Notes: generated by a model from the letters alone, not told the origin. A DNA stretch of 6,221 bases from JAAXQD01 sp035529735 (GCA_035529735.1 DATKWE010000129.1:1-6221), one strand, 5' to 3'. Shown: positions 1 to 4,447, counted from the first letter of the stretch. Numbers and translations: made by a program.

Positions 1-137
1 CGGACCGAGCTAATATGCTAAAAGTAAAGAATCCGGGCCCATCTTAGATCCTTAGTCAACCGAACCGCCGTGATACGTGATCCGTATGCCCGGTGGTGTG
101 GGAGGTGGGAGGCTGTGAGGCCCCTCCCTATCCCGAT
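1..137 (+). mobile_element. 3' end of a group II intron (domains V and VI)
   Basis: Bases 64-97 fold as a 34-nt group II domain V. The 5' strand starting ACCGCCG pairs with the 3' strand CGGTGGT, ATACG (73-77) pairs with CGTAT (83-87), and a two-base bulge (GC, 88-89) lies on the 3' side. The catalytic triad position reads CGC (66-68). Domain VI follows: GGGA (100-103) pairs with TCCC (131-134), GGGAGG (107-112) with CCTCCC (123-128), and A130 is left unpaired as the likely branch-point adenosine. The intron would end with the usual AY dinucleotide at about 136-137, 7 nt past A130. The 5' part of the intron lies outside the window. The first 60 bases have stops in every frame, so the end of any intron-encoded reverse transcriptase cannot be placed. 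The intron sits about 35 bp upstream of the next start codon, so it may separate that gene from its original promoter. Confidence 0.8.
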
Positions 138-172
138 TATGCCGGAATAAAAAATAAAATACGGAGGATTAC

Positions 173-442
173 ATGTTTCCAGAAAAACAAAAGCAAGCCT
201 ATCGTTCCTTTTACGATTCGGCACGGTATAATGATATTCTTGATCCTAAAACGACTTTATTGATTCATTTTGCATCTGCCATTGCATTCGGCTGCTACCC
301 TTGAATGCAACATTACCTTAGCGTGGCTAAGGAACAGGGAATCAGCGACGATGAAATTGGTGCTGCACAATCTATTGTAATGGCGGTTTCCGCTGGAAGA
401 GTAAATGCACAGTTAAGAGATGCTACTGGTATGGATGACTGA
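173..442 (+). CDS. AhpD/carboxymuconolactone decarboxylase-like selenoprotein (UGA = Sec at codon 44)
   Basis: An 89-codon frame starts at ATG 173 behind a good ribosome site (GGAGG, 162-166) and contains one in-frame UGA (302-304). Read as Sec, the centre is GCYPUMQHYL, the CxxC...H redox motif of AhpD-like/CMD proteins with the second Cys replaced (C41, U44, H47). The flanks fit the family: a helix FASAIAFG before the motif, then VAKEQGISDDEIGAAQ with the conserved A...G.s..EI pattern, then an alanine-rich helix. In this family the CxxC pair performs thiol-based peroxide reduction; AhpD-like selenoproteins are a known class in anaerobic proteobacteria. A 6-bp hairpin beginning 11 nt after the UGA fits a bacterial SECIS. 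The protein is cytosolic, with no signal peptide. Substrate and reductant are unknown. The alternative, a nonsense mutation at exactly the resolving-Cys codon, is much less likely because the frame stays family-like on both sides. A normal caller would find only a 43-aa or a 45-aa fragment. Confidence 0.88.
316..332 (+). promoter_or_regulatory. Bacterial SECIS-like hairpin for the AhpD-like selenoprotein
   Basis: CCTTAG (316-321) pairs perfectly with CTAAGG (327-332) around the loop CGTGG (322-326). The loop lies 18-22 nt after the UGA at 302-304, within the usual window for bacterial SECIS elements, and has a G in its second position. It lies inside the coding region, as bacterial SECIS elements do, and would bind SelB to direct Sec-tRNA to the UGA. 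The function is inferred from geometry. Confidence 0.75.
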
Positions 443-462
443 ATCCTAAGCATAAATGGGGA

Positions 463-512
463 GATTGAATAACCTCTAAGGATTGACACGACCTGAAAGG
501 TCGTATTCAATC
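463..512 (+). other. Nested inverted-repeat structure in the spacer
   Basis: An outer 8-bp repeat, GATTGAAT (463-470) with ATTCAATC (505-512), encloses an inner hairpin ACGACC (488-493) / GGTCGT (499-504) with a TGAAA loop. It starts 20 bases after the stop of the AhpD-like selenoprotein gene. No T-run follows, so it is not a clear intrinsic terminator. It could be an RNA-processing or decay-protecting structure, or the remains of a small repeat. I recognise no known RNA family. Confidence 0.45.
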
Positions 513-642
513 TATTGTTCAAGAAGTCCGGTCTAAAATAGTGCCGCTGCTCAGGCGGGACGTTGAGTTTGTAAAAGAAAAAAGTAAAAATTGCTTTCGT
601 AGCTGCAATATCTCAACACACAAAACACCGATAAACTTTTGA
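487..642 (+). pseudogene. Possible relic of a NifU-C-terminal-like reading frame
   Basis: A 51-codon open stretch has no ATG start and ends at TGA 640. It contains IVQEVRSKIVPLLRRDVEFV, which loosely resembles the start of the NifU C-terminal domain (pattern V..EVRP.L..DGGDVE.V) with the GGD residues missing. NifU-like genes would be plausible neighbours of redox selenoproteins. The downstream part carries two Cys (CFRSC) but not the family CxxC context. The resemblance is short and may be chance. The start of the frame overlaps the structured repeat, and its end overlaps a promoter. Confidence 0.2.
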
Positions 643-667
643 CAATACAAAACAACAGAGAGATAAT
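639..667 (+). promoter_or_regulatory. Sigma-70-type promoter for the flavodoxin-fold gene
   Basis: The -35 box TTGACA (639-644) matches the consensus exactly. A 17-bp spacer leads to GATAAT (662-667), one base off TATAAT. Transcription would start near 674, giving a leader of about 38 nt before the ATG at 712. This suggests that the flavoprotein gene starts its own transcript rather than being read only from the upstream selenoprotein gene. Confidence 0.7.
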
Positions 668-711
668 TGCTTGCAAACATCGTCTAACAAATAAAATATA
701 AGGAGATTACT

Positions 712-1311
712 ATGTACGCAGTAGCTGTAAACGGAAGTCCACGGAAGGGCGGAAATACTGAATTACTTCTTAAAGAGGTGCTCAGCGAACTGCATGACGC
801 CGGCTGGGAAACAGAGCTTGTAAAGGTCGGCGGAACAGCAATTCGCGGTTGTATTGCTTGCGAGAAGTGCTTTGAAAATAAAGACAATGAATGCTCAGTT
901 AAAAAGGATAAATTTAACGCCATTTTTTCAAAAATGCTAAAGGCTGATGCTATGATTCTGGGCTCCCCAACCTATTTCGCAGCTGTATCTGCAGATTTAA
1001 AGGCATTGATTGAAAGGGCAGGTTATGTCGCTTATGCTAACAATCACGCTTTTTCCGGAAAAATAGGGGCAGCGGTTGTGGCAGTTAGACGGGGCGGAGC
1101 CACCCATGTATATGACACCATTAACCATATGTTCCAAATGTCAAGGATGATCATTCCTGGCTCAACCTATTGGAATATAGGCTATGGCCTAAACAAAGGA
1201 GAGGTGATTGAAGATAAAGAAGGCCTAGCTAACATGCGTCACATTGGAAAATGCATTGATTGGCTTGGCAAGGCCATTAAGCCCAATATTGCCAACTACC
1301 CAAAGGGCTAG
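712..1311 (+). CDS. Flavodoxin-fold NAD(P)H-dependent FMN reductase, Isf-like
   Basis: The 199-aa product begins MYAVAVNGSPRKGGNT, where NGSPRKGGNT (7-16) is the FMN-phosphate loop of the NADPH-dependent FMN reductase/flavodoxin_2 superfamily. GSPTYF (84-89) is the second flavin-contact loop. Between them, C47, C50, C53 and C61 form CX2CX2CX7C, which fits the compact CX2CX2CX4-7C motif of archaeal/anaerobe iron-sulfur flavoproteins (Isf) that binds a [4Fe-4S] cluster. Many plain members of this superfamily have a similar but less complete GC.aC..C...C pattern, so a cluster is likely but not proven. Isf proteins carry electrons to reduce O2, peroxide or other acceptors in anaerobes; the acceptor here is unknown. 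No signal peptide or membrane segment is seen, so it is cytosolic. The start is set by AAGGAG (700-705), seven bases before the ATG, and a strong promoter lies at 639-667. The length is normal for the family. Confidence 0.85.
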   Translation: MYAVAVNGSPRKGGNTELLLKEVLSELHDAGWETELVKVGGTAIRGCIACEKCFENKDNECSVKKDKFNAIFSKMLKADAMILGSPTYFAAVSADLKALIERAGYVAYANNHAFSGKIGAAVVAVRRGGATHVYDTINHMFQMSRMIIPGSTYWNIGYGLNKGEVIEDKEGLANMRHIGKCIDWLGKAIKPNIANYPKG

Positions 1312-1320
1312 CTTTTGCCA

Positions 1321-1357
1321 GCGCTCTGGGGCGCTCTGTCGCTCTGACTAAGCTCTG
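1321..1357. repeat. Short degenerate tandem repeats of GCTCTG
   Basis: The hexamer GCTCTG occurs at 1323, 1333, 1341 and 1352, twice as GCGCTCTG, spaced 8-11 bp apart just after the flavoprotein stop codon. AGCGC (1320-1324) can pair with GCGCT near 1357-1361, and TTTTG with CAAAA further out, giving a loose imperfect stem. It is not a convincing terminator. Confidence 0.35.
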
Positions 1358-1440
1358 CGCTCCGTGCCAAAAATATATCCGGTAAATAGTTGCATAATCT
1401 TGCGCAAACATAAAAGGTACAAATTATAGGAGCCTTAACA

Positions 1441-2295
1441 ATGGTAGATCAGAAATGGTTAACAACTTCTGCCGGCGTAAAAATGCCAAGGATTATTTAC
1501 GGCACGGCCTGGAAAAAAGACCGCACGGCAGACCTGGTTGTGAAATCCATCCAGGCAGGATTTAGGGGGATCGATACCGCCTGCCAACCGAAACACTATA
1601 ACGAGTCACTGGTAGGAGCAGCGCTTCAGAGGCTGCAAAACCAGGGTATCGAACGTGAGGCCTTGTTCCTACAAACCAAATTCACCCCATTTTCCGGTCA
1701 GGATCCAAGACAAGTGCCATACGATAAGAATTCCCCTGTTGAATTGCAGGTCGCCCAATCCTTTGAGGCATCGAAAAAAAACCTGCAAACAGAATATGTA
1801 GATTCTCTAGTTCTCCATTCACCAATGGCACCCCACGCGCTTTTGATGAAGGTATGGAACGCAATGGAAAAAATTCAAAAGACTGGTGGGGTTCGTCAGT
1901 TGGGAATCAGCAACTGTTACGATGCTGAAGTGTTTAGGTCACTCTATGCCGATGCCAGCGTGAAGCCGGCGGTTGTACAAAATCGTTTTTATCAGGAAAC
2001 GGCGTATGATGCAGACCTGCGTCGCTGGTGCTCTCATCATGGAGTTATTTACCAGAGTTTCTGGACCCTTACTGCAAATCCTCATATTCTGGCCAGCCAT
2101 ACCGTTCGAACCGTTGCTCAGAAGTATAAAAAAACCGAAGCGCAAATCTTTTTTCGATATCTCAGTCAATCCGGTATTGTGCCGCTGACCGGAACGTCTT
2201 CCGAGCAGCACATGGAAGAAGACCTTGGCATCTTTGATTTTGAGCTTTCTTCTGAGGATTTAAAGAATGTGAGCCTCCTACTAAATCAGGTATAA
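1441..2295 (+). CDS. Aldo/keto reductase family oxidoreductase
   Basis: The 284-aa protein is a soluble (alpha/beta)8-barrel NAD(P)H-dependent reductase. The full catalytic tetrad is visible: D45 in GIDTA, Y53 in KHYNE, K80 in LQTKF and H126 in LVLHSP. The family signature GISN lies at 155-158. The C-terminal part holds LTGTSS followed by an acidic E-D stretch, the usual site that contacts the cofactor adenine phosphate. It most resembles the 2,5-diketogluconate-reductase-like AKR branch, but the sequence alone does not give the substrate; aldehydes and small ketones are typical. The start is supported by TAGGAG (1427-1432), eight bases before the ATG. The 129-bp gap from the flavoprotein gene holds no clear terminator, so read-through is possible. 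No unusual residue or truncation is seen. Confidence 0.92.
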   Translation: MVDQKWLTTSAGVKMPRIIYGTAWKKDRTADLVVKSIQAGFRGIDTACQPKHYNESLVGAALQRLQNQGIEREALFLQTKFTPFSGQDPRQVPYDKNSPVELQVAQSFEASKKNLQTEYVDSLVLHSPMAPHALLMKVWNAMEKIQKTGGVRQLGISNCYDAEVFRSLYADASVKPAVVQNRFYQETAYDADLRRWCSHHGVIYQSFWTLTANPHILASHTVRTVAQKYKKTEAQIFFRYLSQSGIVPLTGTSSEQHMEEDLGIFDFELSSEDLKNVSLLLNQV

Positions 2296-2438
2296 AATCG
2301 GTGGAGCTCGACGCGGGAATCGCCGGCGCTCTTCCGTGCGACTCAACTCTCCGTTCGGCCCCATTAAGTCAAAACCTCTATTATGAAGCAAATCAAAATC
2401 TGACGAAATACATCGATGCCATTTTGAGTGTATAAAAA

Positions 2439-2500
2439 TGTGGATCATCTCCCGATTAGTTGTAGTTAATTCGGGTAAAATAAGTGTGTCATCTCCAATT
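2439..2500. repeat. Imperfect direct repeats, possible insertion-sequence end relic
   Basis: TGTGGATCATCTCCCGATT (2439-2457) and TGTGTCATCTCCAATT (2485-2500) share a TGTG-TCATCTCC core about 46 bp apart. Multiple spaced repeats of the form GTG..TCA..TC.ATT resemble the transposase-binding ends of IS21-type elements. No transposase gene or target duplication is visible, so this assignment is tentative. Confidence 0.3.
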
Positions 2501-2520
2501 GAGCAGGGGTGATTATATAA

Positions 2521-2704
2521 GGTTCAAGGATTCCAGGGGCCAAGGGGTCGAGTGACCCGCCAAAAAACAGGCGGATAAAAATGCTAAAAATTTAGAAACA
2601 ATAGTTGAAAAAGGACATCGCAGAAATAGACAGAATGTTAAAATCTCTGATAAAGTCTTTAGAAAACAAACCCTTGGATCCTTGACCCCTTGGATCCTTG
2701 GACC
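2521..2704. repeat. Inverted-repeat-bounded MITE-like element
   Basis: The left end (2521-2549, beginning GGTTCAAGGATTCC and ending CAAGGGGTC) is the reverse complement of the right end (2684-2704, GACCCCTTGGATCCTTGGACC), apart from eight extra bases and one mismatch. Inside the left end is a hairpin CCGCC (2557-2561) / GGCGG (2570-2574) with an A-rich loop. At the right end the block CCCTTGGATCCTTG is repeated in tandem with a 16-bp period (2671-2686, 2687-2702). The CAAGGGGTC/GACCCCTTG style of repeat is one I associate with S23 (23S intervening-sequence type) genes in Desulfobacterota, and a piece of such a gene lies inside. Confidence 0.6.
2605..2685 (+). pseudogene. C-terminal remnant of a four-helix-bundle S23 protein
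   Basis: The frame upstream of TGA 2683 reads AEIDRMLKSLIKSLENKP followed by LDP. This is the typical last helix of the four-helix-bundle proteins encoded by 23S rRNA intervening sequences and by many free-standing copies (pattern E..RML..LIKSLENK). A stop at 2602 cuts off the rest, and the first three helices are missing, so it is a decayed remnant. The last codons lie within the GGATCC-rich tandem repeat of the element end. The function of the intact family is poorly known. Confidence 0.6.
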
Positions 2705-2705
2705 C

Positions 2706-2730
2706 TCTTCTCCAACTAAATTGGAGAAGA
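2706..2730. other. Perfect 10-bp hairpin
   Basis: TCTTCTCCAA (2706-2715) pairs perfectly with TTGGAGAAGA (2721-2730) around CTAAA. No T-run follows on either strand, so it is not a standard intrinsic terminator. It abuts the inverted-repeat element and ends 43 bp before the lyase start codon, so it may be part of the element or a structure in the lyase leader. Confidence 0.5.
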
Positions 2731-2773
2731 ACCAAAAATGTTTGATGAACCGATAACATAAGGTGGTAAATTC

Positions 2774-3538
2774 ATGAAAAATGATCTGAAACATAAATTG
2801 TACATGGGGTTTCGCGGTTTTATGATGCGAGTACCGCCGCTGCTTTCAGATAAAGGGGCGAAGAAAGGCGAAAAGGGTGCCAAGGCAAATGCAGATTGTC
2901 TGTCGAGAGACGAGCGTAGCGTCCATCATTTTATCGTTATGAAAATGGCGGTTGTCAAAGATCCTATTACAACCGAGTCGATCGCCAACGAGATGGGGAT
3001 GCCAAAGGATCGGGTGCATCAAATTATTAACAAGCTTGAGAACTTAAAAACATTCATTTATCGAGACGATGGAAAGGGAATAAACTGGGCGTATCCTCTT
3101 TCTCTCGAGAACACCGGTTTCAGAATGGCGGCCTCTTCCGGCGAGCAATTTTTTGCCGCCTGAGCTGCTGACGCTTTTGCGACTCCCTTCGTGTATGGGA
3201 GATTACAAAAAAAGGAATTGTCTTTTACTATTCAGGCAGAATGCGCCAATAGCGGTAGACAGATAGAGATCGCACTTGACAGCGAACTGAATATTACAAA
3301 GGTGACAGACGGATCCGACCCGATGTTCTGCTTACCATTGGCGTCTCTTGCAAAAACAAAGCGCCCAAGTATTGTGGAGATATTCTGACGGAAGTCATTA
3401 CTCTTCTGGTCAGAAGAGGATGTAAGAGAATATAAAAAGAGAGCGCGCGATCTTAGAGTATATATGAACCTAAGTAAAATAGCGCTTGCGGTCGTCAAAA
3501 GAATGCAGACATCGATTTTTGGTTTTGATGAAATATAA
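2774..3538 (+). CDS. MerB-like organomercurial/organometal lyase with two selenocysteines (UGA codons 130 and 205)
   Basis: The frame from ATG 2774 (AGGTGG, 2761-2766) to TAA 3536 gives 254 aa if UGA at 3161-3163 and 3386-3388 are read as Sec. Residues about 62-125 match the MerB N-terminal winged helix: DPITTESIANEMGM, then the helix RVHQIINKLENL, then WAYPLSLENTGFRM, which corresponds to GYGLTL.ET.Y.F in MerB. The active site follows: FFAAU130AAD133 lines up with YAWC96ALD99, P138 and G142 with the following P and G, and C157...G161 with HC117AATG. SIVEIFU205RKSLLFW lines up with the QSFC159CHVHFF region. In MerB, Cys96, Cys159 and Asp99 cleave the carbon-metal bond and protonate the leaving carbon; here both thiols would be selenols. 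Each UGA is followed by a SECIS-like hairpin. I recall a MerB-like family named SaoL in a proposed selenocysteine-assisted organometal system, but this assignment is from memory. The alternative, a pseudogene with two nonsense mutations, would need both to be UGA at just the catalytic positions. Confidence 0.87.
3183..3201 (+). promoter_or_regulatory. SECIS-like hairpin for Sec130 of the MerB-like lyase
   Basis: CTCCC (3183-3187) pairs with GGGAG (3197-3201) around the loop TTCGTGTAT. The loop starts 25 nt after the UGA at 3161-3163, inside the accepted bacterial SECIS range, and contains unpaired Gs. The loop is larger than in E. coli fdhF, and a T3189-A3195 pair could tighten it. It is weaker than the second element. 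Confidence 0.6.
3401..3418 (+). promoter_or_regulatory. SECIS element with GGUC loop for Sec205 of the MerB-like lyase
   Basis: CTCTTCT (3401-3407) pairs perfectly with AGAAGAG (3412-3418) and leaves the loop GGTC (3408-3411). The loop lies 20-23 nt after the UGA at 3386-3388. Both the GGUC loop sequence and the spacing closely match the SelB-binding apical hairpin of E. coli fdhF mRNA. This is the best SECIS in the window and strongly supports Sec insertion at the second UGA. Confidence 0.85.
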
Positions 3539-3602
3539 ATTGAGAATTTTGTTTGAAGGGTCAAAAGAAGATGTCAAAGCCATCATAAGCCTGAAGGTGT
3601 AA
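3528..3602 (+). CDS. Possible 24-aa ORF overlapping the lyase stop
   Basis: An ATG at 3528 lies inside the last codons of the MerB-like gene and opens a 24-codon frame (MKYKLRILFEGSKEDVKAII, then SLKV) ending at TAA 3600. The overlap would allow translational coupling. It has no own ribosome site and no recognisable homology. It may be the start of a lost downstream gene or simply chance. Confidence 0.2.
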   Translation: MKYKLRILFEGSKEDVKAIISLKV

Positions 3603-3639
3603 CACTCAACTATCTCAAGATAATTTTTCTTGTGCAAAT

Positions 3640-3696
3640 CGCCGAACCCGGCGGTTCAATTGACGCCGAGAACTTCTGCGGCCCGAAGGGCAAGTT
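3640..3696 (+). other. GC-rich structured leader before the Dph6-like gene
   Basis: Within an otherwise AT-rich spacer, CGCCG (3640-3644) can pair with CGGCG (3649-3653), or alternatively GAACC (3644-3648) with GGTTC (3653-3657); the two are mutually exclusive. Next, AACTT (3671-3675) and GCCC (3681-3684) pair with GGGC (3688-3691) and AAGTT (3692-3696). The block is open in the frame of the downstream gene from a GTG at 3632, but its low-complexity translation does not look like protein. It may be a leader or an inserted repeat. Confidence 0.3.
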
Positions 3697-3739
3697 TAGC
3701 GGCGGCGCAAGTGACCTTGACGCGGCGGATGGGAACACT

Positions 3740-4447
3740 ATGAAAAAACGAACACTATTATCATGGAGTAGTGGAAAAGATAGTGCCTGGGCGCTCCATG
3801 TTCTGCGCCGGCAGTCTGATATAGACGTTGTCCGGCTTTTCTCTACCGTCAACCAGAAATTTGAGCGCGTGGCTATGCACGCAGTCAGAAACGAACTGCT
3901 GCAACAACAGGCAGTAAGTGTGGGGCTTCCCATTCAGGTGATACCCATACCCGACCCGTGTAGTAATGCTGAATATGAAAACATTATGGGTGAATTTATA
4001 GAACAGGCAAAAGAACAGCGGATCGACTGTATTGCCTTTGGCGATCTATATCTTGAGGATATCCGCAAATATAGAGAGGAGAAATTGGACGGTACCGGGA
4101 TTACACCCATCTTTCCTCTTTGGGGCAAAGATACTGAGGCCTTATCTAAAGAAATGCTGGAATGTGGCCTTCGGGCAATCATTACATGTATCGACCCTCG
4201 AAACATGCCGGCGGACCTTGCCGGGAAAGAATATAACGCGTCATTTCTTGAACAGATTCCAGCCGGCGTAGACCCCTGTGGAGAAAACGGCGAGTTTCAC
4301 AGTTTTGCCTTTGACGGTCCCATGTTCAAAAGTGCAGTTAATATATTGGTAGGAGAAACGGTCTCTCGTGATGGCTTCATATTCACAGATTTAATACCCG
4401 ACACCGAACCTCTTAAAACATCCATGTCAAAAGCTGAACAATTTTGA
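3740..4447 (+). CDS. Dph6-like ATP-binding protein (adenine nucleotide alpha-hydrolase/PP-loop fold)
   Basis: The 235-aa product starts MKKRTLLSWSSGKDSAWAL, where SSGKDS (10-15) is the PP-loop that binds ATP and activates a substrate by adenylation. FGDLYLEDIRKYRE (100-113), FPLWGKD (125-131) and the C-terminal CGENGEFHSF (180-189), followed by DGPMF, are the hallmark motifs of the diphthine-ammonia ligase family (Dph6/MJ0570-like, ATP_bind_4). Eukaryotic and archaeal Dph6 make the last step of diphthamide on EF-2. Bacteria lack diphthamide, so this bacterial branch must adenylate and probably amidate something else; its substrate is unknown. The ATG at 3740 is chosen because the family starts right at the PP-loop strand. 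The GTG at 3632 would add 36 low-complexity residues. The ribosome site near GGATGGG is weak. The protein is soluble, of normal length and with all motifs intact. It lies 201 bp after the lyase stop, so a shared transcript is possible but uncertain. Confidence 0.85.
   Translation: MKKRTLLSWSSGKDSAWALHVLRRQSDIDVVRLFSTVNQKFERVAMHAVRNELLQQQAVSVGLPIQVIPIPDPCSNAEYENIMGEFIEQAKEQRIDCIAFGDLYLEDIRKYREEKLDGTGITPIFPLWGKDTEALSKEMLECGLRAIITCIDPRNMPADLAGKEYNASFLEQIPAGVDPCGENGEFHSFAFDGPMFKSAVNILVGETVSRDGFIFTDLIPDTEPLKTSMSKAEQF

Larger units (their letters stand above)
2296..2773. other. Gene-poor interval with mobile-element debris
   Basis: These 478 bases hold no intact gene. From left to right there is a 44-codon open stretch from a GTG at 2301 to a TAA at 2435, ending NLTKYIDAILSV, possibly the tail of a lost gene. 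Then come two imperfect direct repeats (2439-2457 and 2485-2500) sharing the core TCATCTCC, then an inverted-repeat-bounded remnant of an S23-type gene (2521-2704), and then a perfect hairpin (2706-2730). The ribosome site AGGTGG (2761-2766) at the right end belongs to the lyase gene. No clear promoter for that gene was found. Confidence 0.6.

Noticed and set aside
440..475. Read-through of the UGA at 440 as a second Sec in the AhpD-like protein
   Set aside because: Reading on adds only ten residues before a TAA, no family sequence continues, and no suitable hairpin follows at SECIS distance. It is taken as the true stop.
1312..1372. Intrinsic terminator after the flavoprotein gene
   Set aside because: The only fold is interrupted by large internal loops and is followed by A-rich rather than T-rich sequence.
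1400..1428. Promoter TTGCGC-N17-ATTATA before the aldo/keto reductase
   Set aside because: Both boxes are poor matches to consensus in AT-rich sequence; not strong enough to call.
2513..2794. 93-aa reading frame on the minus strand
   Set aside because: It runs across the inverted-repeat element and into the lyase start, has no ribosome site and no recognisable protein pattern.
2774..3163. A stand-alone 129-aa winged-helix (ArsR/MarR-like) regulator ending at the first UGA
   Set aside because: The frame continues with MerB family sequence immediately after the UGA, and the UGA replaces the catalytic Cys96, so Sec read-through explains it better. The short form could still occur as a by-product.
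3191..3388. A separate 65-aa protein starting at GTG 3191
   Set aside because: It is the in-frame middle of the MerB-like lyase between the two UGAs; the GTG lies inside the first SECIS-like loop and has no ribosome site.
3640..3735. Integron attC site
   Set aside because: No credible pair of core sites (RYYYAAC and GTTRRRY) flanks the block, and no integrase or gene-cassette arrangement is present.
3632..3739. N-terminal extension of the Dph6-like protein from GTG 3632
   Set aside because: It would add 36 low-complexity residues before the PP-loop strand with which the family normally begins.
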